Of a stretch of DNA of 64,000 bases, positions 32,744 through 40,336 are shown in pieces. The DNA lies in assembly GCA_963837325.1 (NCBI GenBank), contig CAWIMV010000002.1, forward strand, positions 124,001 to 188,000, written 5' to 3'. Position numbers and translations under genes: made by a program. Within the stretch, counting starts at the first letter, position 1. Each line of letters starts with the position of its first letter. The notes under the pieces were generated by a model. It had not been told where the DNA came from. It did no database searches and saw only the letters and a program-made list of their open reading frames with translations. Source of the stretch: CAVQKZ01 sp963837325 (GTDB lineage Bacteria > Actinomycetota > Actinomycetes > Mycobacteriales > Jatrophihabitantaceae).

Positions 32744-33673
32744 ATGAGTTCCGACCGGGTGTTGATCACCGGTGCAACGGGCGTGGTCGGGACGGCGTTG
32801 CAACGCCTACTGCCGCTAGCGGGCTACGACGACATCATTGCCGTTAGCAGTGCCGAGGCCGATCTCACTGACGTTGCCCAGACCGACAGGTTGTTCGCGG
32901 CCACGAGGCCCGACTTGGTGTTTCACCTCGCCGCCCGCGTATACGGTCTGCTCGGAAATCTTGCCAATAGAGCAAACGTGTACCTCGAGAACACGCGCAT
33001 CAACACGAATGTCATCGACGCGGCCTACCGGAACGGTGCCCGGAAGGTCGTGGCCATGGGCTCTGCCGCGATCTATTCAGACACAGCGCCGTTGCCAATG
33101 CGCGAAGTCGACATCTGGCGTGGTGAACCGCACGACTCCGAAGCAGCCTATGCCCACAGCAAGCGCGGCATGCTGGCTCAACTCGTGGCGTACCAGCAGC
33201 AATATGGAATGGACTTCGCGTACTGCGTGTCCACCAACCTCTATGGGCCGAACGACCGGTTCGACGAAAACTGGGGCCACGTTCTGCCTTCTCTAATTTC
33301 GAAATTCCACCGCGGGGCGACGACCGGAGCGCCCGTGACGGTCTGGGGAACTGGATCGGATCGTCGGGACTTCCTCTATGCCGACGACGCCGCCGCGGCC
33401 ATGATTCAGGTCGCCCGGCAGTACACGGGCGCAATCAACCTGGCGAGCGGCGAATCGCACACGATCAGTGATGCGGTGAAGCTGCTGAGCACTATCGCCG
33501 ACTTGCGGAGCGAAGTGACCTGGGATGCCAGCAAGCCTGATGGCCAACACTTGCGCGAGTACGACGTGAGCAAGCTCCGCGACCTGGGCTTTGAGCCCGC
33601 CTACAGCCTCGAAGAGGGTCTCAGGCAAACCTACGAGTGGTACGACGCCCACCAGCACGCGGTTCGCCGTTGA
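32744..33673 (+). CDS. GDP-L-fucose synthase-like NAD-dependent epimerase
   Basis: SDR-type epimerase/reductase, 309 aa. The cofactor loop is VLITGATGVVGTALQ near residue 6, the catalytic Ser is in AMGSAAIYSDT near 105, and Tyr-Lys is in AAYAHSKRGM near 136. VSTNLYGPNDRFD and WGTGSDRRDFLYADD parallel the GDP-fucose synthase signatures in fcl (21771). Two such enzymes in one region may serve different deoxysugars or two glycans. Codon choice is less GC-biased than in the genes to its left, which hints at separate acquisition. Convergent with the large glycosyltransferase. Confidence 0.83.
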   Translation: MSSDRVLITGATGVVGTALQRLLPLAGYDDIIAVSSAEADLTDVAQTDRLFAATRPDLVFHLAARVYGLLGNLANRANVYLENTRINTNVIDAAYRNGARKVVAMGSAAIYSDTAPLPMREVDIWRGEPHDSEAAYAHSKRGMLAQLVAYQQQYGMDFAYCVSTNLYGPNDRFDENWGHVLPSLISKFHRGATTGAPVTVWGTGSDRRDFLYADDAAAAMIQVARQYTGAINLASGESHTISDAVKLLSTIADLRSEVTWDASKPDGQHLREYDVSKLRDLGFEPAYSLEEGLRQTYEWYDAHQHAVRR

Positions 33674-33727
33674 TTCGCCCGTCGGCCATGCTTGGTGAAT
33701 GCTGCTGGGCTTTGCTCTTGGTGCCGC

Positions 33728-35890
33728 TCACTGAGTGAACACGAGTTCCAGCTGTGGATTGAAGAACGCTGCTGCCGTCGACACATTGCTCACCACGTGC
33801 AGCAATACCGAGCATCGCGACATCGTCACCATGTCCCGGATGACCTCCTCCGCCATGCGGATGTTCCAGCCGCTGCTATCCGCTGCGACGAGGTGCTGGA
33901 CCTGGTGTCCCTCTCGGATCTTGCTGCTTTCGTCCAGGGCGTCATAGGCGGCGTCTTCATCGAGCGATGTCCGGCGCACGTCTGGAAAATATGACAGTCG
34001 GTCCTCGAATTCCTCACGAAAGACCTTGACGACACGATCTTGATCGGTAGCGAGAAATACGCCCCATTCGGGCGACGACCGGTCCACCCGCCGCCGAGCA
34101 AGCTGCTCGTAGACAGCGTCCACATAGCTCTTGACGTGCGCTATTGCCTGACCCGGTTGCTCCACCGCGTGGCTCGGGTGTTTCACGTGGGCCGCGATCA
34201 TCGTCTTTTCCCCGAACTCCCGATCGCAGAAGTCGTCGATCTGCCTAGCCAGGAGTGGGCGTAGCCGGATGTGGTCCCTGACCACGCGATAATACTGCCG
34301 CCGGACCGCGGGGAACGTCGGCCGCCGGTACAGCTCATATGCGTGAATGTAGGTCAAGTACGGTTCGCGGTGCTGGTTGTAAACCGTCGTCGGAAGGGCG
34401 GCGTTGCGATAGAGACTGCCGACGTCGTTCATCTCTGCATCGGTCAAGCCATAGAGCGGTTCAAACAGCTTCAGCCAGATGTTGCCGTCATCCGGTTGGC
34501 CATAGCAGAAACTTCGGATCGGCTCAGGGTCCATTCGATTGACCAGGCGCGCGACATCCCAGTCCGGCAGCACCAGGTGGCAGCGCTCTTCCTGCAGATC
34601 CCAGACGAGATGACTGACGAAGGCGTTGAAGACCGAAAAGAATCCGCCGTCGTGTGCCGGCACGATGGTTCGACTCCGGTGCTGCAGGGCCCTAGCATGC
34701 GGGCCGACCACGTCAAGTGCGCGCTCCCGCACGTCGACGGGAAGGGAAACATATGCCGAGCCCTTCGCGCTCGTCCGAAACCGCCGCAGCGTCGGGTTCA
34801 CGACCTCGGCGTAGTCGGTCGAGAGCCGGGAGAACGAAAACTCAGCGGCGCGGGCCCGACGCCCGCGCACGCCTTCAGCAAACTCCGGCGTCGGCACGAG
34901 GTCGGCCGCCCTACGCAGTCCCTTAGCAAGCGAAGAAACGTCGACGGAGTACTGGTGCCCGAAAACCTGGTCGTCGATCTCTGGGTACCGGGCCGGCATG
35001 CGCACGGTCGCCGGAACCTCGATCACGCCCGACAGGCCGCACAGATCCTGGTGCGCGCCGATGCCCGACAAGACCAAGCCTTTGCCCAATGCGAGCGCTT
35101 CGCGGGGCCCGATGGAATAGCCCTCGCCCCGCGAGGCGCTGACGAAGACGTCAAAGGAGTCCAACAAGTCGGTCTTTTCATCGGGCGACAACTGCTCGTG
35201 GCTGATGGTGATGTTCTCGTGCCCGTCAGCGATTTGACGAGCGCGCGCATAGTCATCACCGATGGCAAGGTTTGAATGCAGAACCAACTCAGCGTCTTTG
35301 CTGTCTCCGAACGCCTGGAGGAATGCCTGCAGCAGTAACTGGGTGCCTTTTCGCTCGTGAAACGCCGCAATCGAGCCGAACCGAACCCGTCCCGGTGTCG
35401 GACCGCGCCATGGTCGCACCAACAGTGGTTCAGTATCTAATCCGATTGGTAAGGTGCCGATCGGAATCCGTACGCCCCCATTCCTGGCGACCTGCTCGAG
35501 ATGTGGGCTGCTGAACAGAGCAACATTGAACACGCCGTTGAGAGCGTCGACCCAGCGGTCCGGCAGTTGGTCTGAGTCGTAGGCAATGTGCGCTATTCGG
35601 AGTCCGTGCATGGGCACCCGAAGGTAATTTACGTCGTAGGCACCGTTCCACAGGACGTCAACGAAGAAGAAGACCTTCACTCCGGTGGCGTCCGTGCAAA
35701 TGGGAATGCGTCGCCCATTGGGCAACGTGATCGTTCCCGGAACGACGGGATGATCGGTCGGCAAGATGCATACCGGGTAGTTGCGAGAAAAGAGTTCACA
35801 CGCCGCGTAGGAAATCGCACCAATGCCATTGGTGAACGTCGTGCGCCCGACGACGCAGATTTCTGCTCGCTCGTTGCCGAGATCAACCAC
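33728..35890 (-). CDS. two-domain glycosyltransferase: GT4 plus fucosyltransferase-like domain
   Basis: Large protein (720 aa from GTG 35890, which overlaps the upstream stop; longer GTG/ATG readings to 35983 exist). The N-terminal half (about 10-380) is a GT4 enzyme: GRTTFTNGIGAISYAACELF at the start, FGSIAAFHERKGTQLLLQAF near 192, and SRGEGYSIGPREALALGKGL near 278 with the family E-x7-E. The C-terminal half (about 410-720) is different. It has AAHVKHPSHAV near 565, FLATDQDRVVKVFREEF near 612 and a closing SVLLHVVSNVSTAAAFFN, reminiscent of NodZ/O-fucosyltransferase-type GT-B folds. This second call is by motif only. Two GDP-fucose-synthase-like genes in the window make it attractive. Confidence 0.72.
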   Translation of the reverse strand: MVDLGNERAEICVVGRTTFTNGIGAISYAACELFSRNYPVCILPTDHPVVPGTITLPNGRRIPICTDATGVKVFFFVDVLWNGAYDVNYLRVPMHGLRIAHIAYDSDQLPDRWVDALNGVFNVALFSSPHLEQVARNGGVRIPIGTLPIGLDTEPLLVRPWRGPTPGRVRFGSIAAFHERKGTQLLLQAFLQAFGDSKDAELVLHSNLAIGDDYARARQIADGHENITISHEQLSPDEKTDLLDSFDVFVSASRGEGYSIGPREALALGKGLVLSGIGAHQDLCGLSGVIEVPATVRMPARYPEIDDQVFGHQYSVDVSSLAKGLRRAADLVPTPEFAEGVRGRRARAAEFSFSRLSTDYAEVVNPTLRRFRTSAKGSAYVSLPVDVRERALDVVGPHARALQHRSRTIVPAHDGGFFSVFNAFVSHLVWDLQEERCHLVLPDWDVARLVNRMDPEPIRSFCYGQPDDGNIWLKLFEPLYGLTDAEMNDVGSLYRNAALPTTVYNQHREPYLTYIHAYELYRRPTFPAVRRQYYRVVRDHIRLRPLLARQIDDFCDREFGEKTMIAAHVKHPSHAVEQPGQAIAHVKSYVDAVYEQLARRRVDRSSPEWGVFLATDQDRVVKVFREEFEDRLSYFPDVRRTSLDEDAAYDALDESSKIREGHQVQHLVAADSSGWNIRMAEEVIRDMVTMSRCSVLLHVVSNVSTAAAFFNPQLELVFTQ

Positions 35891-37139
35891 GCCCGGCTCG
35901 CCTGATCCGACCCCGCGCCACATCCGAAGCCTTGCGCATCGGGCCGGACATCCGCCACGAACGACTTGCCAAAATTTCGGCAATGCGTTCGCGGTGGCCC
36001 GCGATCTCTATGTTCAAAGCTTCGATCTGTGCCTGCAATGTCTCTGCCGCTGCCCGTTGGGCTAGGACTTCCTGTTCGGCGAGCGCCGTCTGGGCCCGCG
36101 CCTCGACAACTTCGCCGTAGAGCGTCTGGCGCTCGCGCGCGAGAAAACCGATCTGTCGGGAATCCTCGTAAAGCTCTTGGTAGCACCTATCCAGCTCGGT
36201 GCTCTGGGCCATGCGTACTGCCCGCTCCTCGCCAACCAGTCGTTCCCATTCGGCGGATCGCTCACGCACAGCGTCCAGTTCGGTCTGCACACGCTGGCGG
36301 GCGCTGATCTCAGCCTCCAAGCTGGCGCCCAGTTCCTCGCTTAGGGCCGCGATATCCGCCGCTCGCTGAATCGCTTCGGCTTCGTTGACCGTGACGAAGT
36401 TGTCGATCCAGTTCGGCGGTGAGGCGAAGTGCTGCGACAGTCGGTCAAATTTCTCGTTGGCGATGTAATACCGATTAATGCCGTCGAAATAGGTGTAGGT
36501 GTAACCGGCGCCGACCAAGATGGCTTCCCAGTCGGGAATCTTGTCGGGCTCGTTCGGCTCGGGTGCTTCACTGACCACGATCCAAGGCCGATAGCGCTCG
36601 AAATCCGCGCCGGCCAGCACCTGGGCTTCGCCACCCTCGACGTCCAGCTTCAGGAAGTGAATGTCCTGCGCAACGAAGGTCCGACATACTTCGGCCAACG
36701 TCGTGACTTCGACTTCCACCTCAGCCACATGACGTCCGTCGTCGCGATAGCGGGCCGCGAGTTCTTCGGACGCGGTGGACAGGCCGTTGCCAGAGTCAAC
36801 GCTGAAGTAGACCTTGCGGCCCGCAGCTTCTTCCAGTGCGACGTTGAGATTGATATCCCGATCACGCGCAGCCCGTAACCGGCCGAATGGTTCGGTCATC
36901 GGCTCGATATTGATGCCCCGCCAACCACACGCATAGAACAGCTGCGTCACCGAGTCCGATTGCGGTTCACCGGCACCGACGTCGACATAAAATCCCGGCC
37001 CGTAGTCCGCAAGGGCACGCCAGAGCATTACATCTTCGAAGTTCTGCGCATACGACACGATGGGGTCTCGGCGACGTACGTCCCGCGTCAAATGCTCGCC
37101 AGGATCGCCGTGTTTCCGCTGTTCACCGTTATCGGTCAC
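35883..37139 (-). CDS. FkbM family methyltransferase with long C-terminal coiled coil
   Basis: 418 aa. The FkbM domain (about 25-250) starts SYAQNFEDVMLWRAL, has the SAM loop FYVDVGAGEPQSDSVT near 51, NIEPMTEPFGRLRAARD near 77 and LKLDVEGGEAQVLAG near 163. Residues about 255-390 are Glu/Ala/Arg/Gln heptad-like sequence (a predicted coiled coil), ending in ILASRSWRMSGPMRKASD. That S-x-SWR-x-(S/T)-x-P-(L/M)R ending recurs at the C-termini of glycan-assembly proteins. A similar tail is on the divergent protein at 37371. Its stop overlaps the start of the two-domain glycosyltransferase, so the two are co-translated. Confidence 0.85.
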   Translation of the reverse strand: MTDNGEQRKHGDPGEHLTRDVRRRDPIVSYAQNFEDVMLWRALADYGPGFYVDVGAGEPQSDSVTQLFYACGWRGINIEPMTEPFGRLRAARDRDINLNVALEEAAGRKVYFSVDSGNGLSTASEELAARYRDDGRHVAEVEVEVTTLAEVCRTFVAQDIHFLKLDVEGGEAQVLAGADFERYRPWIVVSEAPEPNEPDKIPDWEAILVGAGYTYTYFDGINRYYIANEKFDRLSQHFASPPNWIDNFVTVNEAEAIQRAADIAALSEELGASLEAEISARQRVQTELDAVRERSAEWERLVGEERAVRMAQSTELDRCYQELYEDSRQIGFLARERQTLYGEVVEARAQTALAEQEVLAQRAAAETLQAQIEALNIEIAGHRERIAEILASRSWRMSGPMRKASDVARGRIRRAGRG

Positions 37140-37370
37140 GAAGTTGCCTCCCCGGGCGCCGAAGCCCGCCTGATCGACAGACTACTGATACCCCCGCCGT
37201 CGCCGTGGGACTGTGCGCGGTTGTCGCGGCTCTGCGCGACGATGGGTGCGAGCTGCGGGCGATCGCGGGCATCGCGTCCCGTGGAGGCAGGTGCTGCCTC
37301 TCAGGTTGGGCGATTAACCTGACCTGGAGCCGATGACCCTCCTTGCCAACAGTGAGCCGAGCCCCGACGC

Positions 37371-38918
37371 GTGAGTCCACCCGATGATTTGATCCGACGT
37401 CGGCACCGTTCTGGCTCCGCCGGACGGCTGGCTCCGGCGATCGGCATCATCGGAACTTCCGACCTCGACGATTTCGGCGATCAGGTCCTCAGCCAAGTGA
37501 CCCAGCGCGAGCTGTCGGCCCGGATCCCGGACGCGGAGATCCGCCTGCTGGCACCGGTCGGCTGGGACCGCTCCACCCCGATGAGTGGCGGCACCGTCAG
37601 CGAACCCCTCGGCCCGCATACCGAGGCTCGCCAACAGGAGTTGGCCGACACGCTGGATGCGGTGGTGATCACCGGGGACGACCTGGTCCAGCCGAACGAC
37701 AGCATCGCCACGTGGTACCAGCCGCGGGGCGGGTCGGTACCTACAGACGCCGGCGCATGGTTCGTCGAAGCGCTCGGAGCGGAGCGAGAGGCCACCGTTG
37801 CGACGGCGTGGAACGCGCTCAACCTGCCGCACGAGCTATCTCCGGCTATGGCCTCCCGGGTTCGCCGGGCTTTAGAGCCCCGGGACTACGTCTCCGTGCG
37901 AGACGAGATTTCCTGCCGGCACCTCGAAGCGACCGGCCTGCAGCGCGAGGTGTCGGTCGTACCGGATCCGGCCTGCTTGCTGCCGCGGCTGGTGGACGCC
38001 TCGGTGGGCTCGCGGCGCCTGGCTTTTCATCGCCTGATGGGCTGGATACCGCCACGGCCCTATCTGCTGCTGCAGGCGTCGACCGCGTTGTCCGCGGACG
38101 TCGGACCGCTGTTGCAAGCCATCCGACAGCTGACCGACGACGAACCCGCTCTGGCCATCGTCGTCGTGGACTCCGGCTCGGACCGCAACGGCACCGGCTT
38201 CGCCGAAACCATCTGCTCAGCGTCGCCGGACGAACTGTTCCGAGTCCCACCGCCACTCGTGATCCAGGACGTGGCGGCTTTGGTTCAGTCCGCCCAGCTC
38301 GTCGTCACCTCGTCGTTCCACTTCGCGGCGACTGCGGCCGCCTTCGGCCAACCGGCCGTGCTGCTGGAAGCCGTCGACAGTCCAGGGCCAGGCGCCGGTC
38401 GACTGCCGCCCTCGGTGGCCCTCGCCGCCAACGCCGCGCAGCTGCCGTTGGCCGCCGGCGCGGCGCGGCAGGCAACGCTCGAGCGGGCCGACGTCCGAGG
38501 GCTGCAAACCGAAGTGGATCGGCACTTCGACACGCTGGCCGAGCTCATTTCCGCCGCGGCCGAACGGCGGGACCCGGCCCGACATGCCGCGCGTGTGGAG
38601 CTGGCGCTTCGCCGCGCGAAGGCCATGCGGCTCGCCCACGAGGCCCGCTCGGTCCAGGTCGGGCGTGAACGTGCGGCCTTCGCCCAACGGCTCGAGGCTG
38701 AGATCCGCCGCAACGAAGAGCTCGCCGGCCAGCTCGCCCAGGAACATGCGCACCGGGTAGCCGCCGAGCTGGCAGCCGGGGTGGCCGAAGAACGAGCCAG
38801 CGACGCGGGCAAGCGGGCCCACGACCTGCAGCTGGAGGTCGACGCCCTGCACTCCACCCGACTGTTCCGATGGACCCGGTCGCTTCGCGAGGCGTACTCG
38901 TGGTGGCGAGCCCGGTGA
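37371..38918 (+). CDS. polysaccharide pyruvyl transferase-like protein with coiled-coil tail
   Basis: 515 aa. Residues about 20-380 match the polysaccharide pyruvyl transferase family, which adds ketal pyruvate to sugars: IGIIGTSDLDDFGDQVL near 24, ITGDDLVQPNDS near 100, YVSVRDEISCRHLEATG near 172, VVPDPACLLPRL near 197 and VVTSSFHFAATAAAFGQPAVL near 310. An Arg/Ala/Glu-rich coiled coil (about 400-490) follows and ends in LHSTRLFRWTRSLREAYSWW, like the tail of the FkbM protein at 35883. The two genes are divergent. GTG start without an obvious ribosome site. Pyruvylation is inferred from family only. Confidence 0.8.
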   Translation: MSPPDDLIRRRHRSGSAGRLAPAIGIIGTSDLDDFGDQVLSQVTQRELSARIPDAEIRLLAPVGWDRSTPMSGGTVSEPLGPHTEARQQELADTLDAVVITGDDLVQPNDSIATWYQPRGGSVPTDAGAWFVEALGAEREATVATAWNALNLPHELSPAMASRVRRALEPRDYVSVRDEISCRHLEATGLQREVSVVPDPACLLPRLVDASVGSRRLAFHRLMGWIPPRPYLLLQASTALSADVGPLLQAIRQLTDDEPALAIVVVDSGSDRNGTGFAETICSASPDELFRVPPPLVIQDVAALVQSAQLVVTSSFHFAATAAAFGQPAVLLEAVDSPGPGAGRLPPSVALAANAAQLPLAAGAARQATLERADVRGLQTEVDRHFDTLAELISAAAERRDPARHAARVELALRRAKAMRLAHEARSVQVGRERAAFAQRLEAEIRRNEELAGQLAQEHAHRVAAELAAGVAEERASDAGKRAHDLQLEVDALHSTRLFRWTRSLREAYSWWRAR

Positions 38919-40144
38919 GCGGGCCGGCCGAGGCGGTAGCCGGCGCAGCGCGGCCGGTCGTCTCGATTGCGATGGTCACGTTCGGCCGCGCCGACCTGGC
39001 TCTGCAGGCCGCCGCCAGCATCGCCGACAACACCGACGAGCCGTACGAGCTGCTGATCGTCGACAACGCGTCACCAGACGACACCGCCGCCGTGCTGCGA
39101 GCGGCCATCCCCGGCGCACGCTTCCTCGACCACCATCGCAACCTCGGCTTCGCCGCGGGCATCAATCACGCCGCACTGCACAGTCGCGGCGAGTACCTGC
39201 TGCTGCTCAACAGCGACGTCACCGTCGAGCCGGGCTGGCTACCGCCGCTGCTCGGCGCGCTCGATGGTGATCCGGGCCTCGGCGCCGTGAGCCCGGTCCT
39301 GCTGAACCCCGATGGCTCCCTGCAGGAGGCCGGGGCGGCGATCGGGCCGGACGCCACCACCAAGACGTTCACCGAGGAGATCGGCCAGGCCGACGCGCAC
39401 ACGTTCTTCCACCGCACCGCCTACGCATCCGCCGCGTGCCTGCTCGTGCGGCGGACCATCTTCGATCGGGTCGGTGGGCTCGATGTGGGGTACGGCGTCG
39501 GCTACTACGAGGACGTCGAATTCGCTTTCGACCTGTCCCGGCTCGGCCTTCGCATCGGCGTGGTACCGCAATCGCGCGTTCGGCACGTCCGGCACGGCTC
39601 GAGCAGTCATGCCGCCGCGGTCCCGCTCGTGGCCCGCAATCGCATTCGCTTCCACGCGCGCTGGTCGCACGCGCTGGCTGCGTTCCCCCCGGTTCCGGAC
39701 GAGGCCCAGGACACGATCGCGGCGTTCGCCGCACGAGACGCCCTCACCGCCGACCGCGTTCTCGTGGTGAGCTCTGACAACCGGAACGGCATGCACGAGC
39801 TGGCGGCGCGGCTCGCGTCCTCGTGGCCGGACGCGCGAATCACCGAGCTCGAGCTGGCGAGCGAACCGTCCGGCCCGGCCACCGACCCAGCCGCGCCACT
39901 GGAGATCGTCTCGACCACGGCGCAGTCCGCGGCGGAGTGGGGGCGCCGCCGCCGCGGGCACTACACCGCCGTCGTGGTCGCGGCCTCCGACGAGCAGGCC
40001 CTCGCCTGTGTGCCGGCGTTGGCGGCCAGCCAACCGCAAGCAGTCCAAACGGTTGTCCCGGCCGGTAGCCAAGCTGATGCATTGATGTTGATGGCGACGC
40101 TCGGCGCCGCACCCCCGCCGGTCGCGGTCGAGGTGCGCGGATAG
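38915..40144 (+). CDS. GT2 family glycosyltransferase
   Basis: Inverting GT-A glycosyltransferase, 409 aa from GTG 38915, which overlaps the upstream stop as GTGA; an ATG at 38870 is also in frame. The nucleotide-binding part has SIAMVTFGRADLALQAA near residue 17 and LLIVDNASPDD near 45. The metal-binding D-x-D-like motif is LLLLNSDVTVEPGW near 95, and ED near 208 (YYEDVEFAFDLSRLGLRIG) is the catalytic-base region. The layout matches rhamnosyltransferase-like GT2 enzymes. The extra C-terminal ~110 residues are unassigned. Last gene of the second polysaccharide block before leuA. Confidence 0.88.
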   Translation: MSGPAEAVAGAARPVVSIAMVTFGRADLALQAAASIADNTDEPYELLIVDNASPDDTAAVLRAAIPGARFLDHHRNLGFAAGINHAALHSRGEYLLLLNSDVTVEPGWLPPLLGALDGDPGLGAVSPVLLNPDGSLQEAGAAIGPDATTKTFTEEIGQADAHTFFHRTAYASAACLLVRRTIFDRVGGLDVGYGVGYYEDVEFAFDLSRLGLRIGVVPQSRVRHVRHGSSSHAAAVPLVARNRIRFHARWSHALAAFPPVPDEAQDTIAAFAARDALTADRVLVVSSDNRNGMHELAARLASSWPDARITELELASEPSGPATDPAAPLEIVSTTAQSAAEWGRRRRGHYTAVVVAASDEQALACVPALAASQPQAVQTVVPAGSQADALMLMATLGAAPPPVAVEVRG

Positions 40145-40174
40145 CCGGGTGGCCGGCTATTGACGGCGGCCGAA

Positions 40175-40203
40175 TTGGCGGCCCTTGGGCGCCGCGCTAG
40201 TAT
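40175..40203 (+). promoter_or_regulatory. leuA leader promoter
   Basis: A -35 TTGGCG (40175-40180) and -10 TAGTAT (40198-40203) are separated by exactly 17 bases. Transcription would start near 40210, only a few bases before the leader peptide ATG at 40213. Confidence 0.6.
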
Positions 40204-40212
40204 TGCCCGATC

Positions 40213-40257
40213 ATGATGCGGGCGCTGCTTCTTCGCGGCCGCGGCGAGGCCCGGTAA
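40213..40257 (+). CDS. leucine leader peptide of leuA
   Basis: A 14-codon open frame, MMRALLLRGRGEAR, with three consecutive Leu codons (CTG CTT CTT), 79 bases upstream of leuA. This is the arrangement of transcription- or translation-attenuated leuA genes in Actinobacteria: ribosome stalling at Leu codons when leucine is scarce alters the downstream RNA fold. The ATG follows the predicted transcription start closely (near-leaderless). The peptide's last codons are inside the left arm of a long stem (40235-40249 with 40275-40290). Confidence 0.75.
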   Translation: MMRALLLRGRGEAR

Positions 40258-40328
40258 CTCCTGCCGGTCGGCCCCCTCGTCGCGGGCCGCTCTGCTGCGC
40301 CGACCGCTCCACCTTTCCTTCTTGGAGC
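40235..40328 (+). promoter_or_regulatory. leuA attenuator region with competing stems
   Basis: A near-perfect long stem can form between 40235-40249 and 40275-40290 (one bulge, one G-U). A second small hairpin, GCTCC (40306-40310) with GGAGC (40324-40328), would bury the leuA ribosome site TTGGAG. A ribosome stalled at the Leu codons would cover or disrupt the left arm of the large stem. There is no T-run, so control may be at translation initiation. Confidence 0.6.
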
Positions 40329-40336
40329 AGCCCGTC

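Noticed and set aside
40160..40165. TTGACG as the leuA -35
   Set aside because: It is 32 bases from the -10 TAGTAT; TTGGCG at 40175 has the right 17-base spacing.
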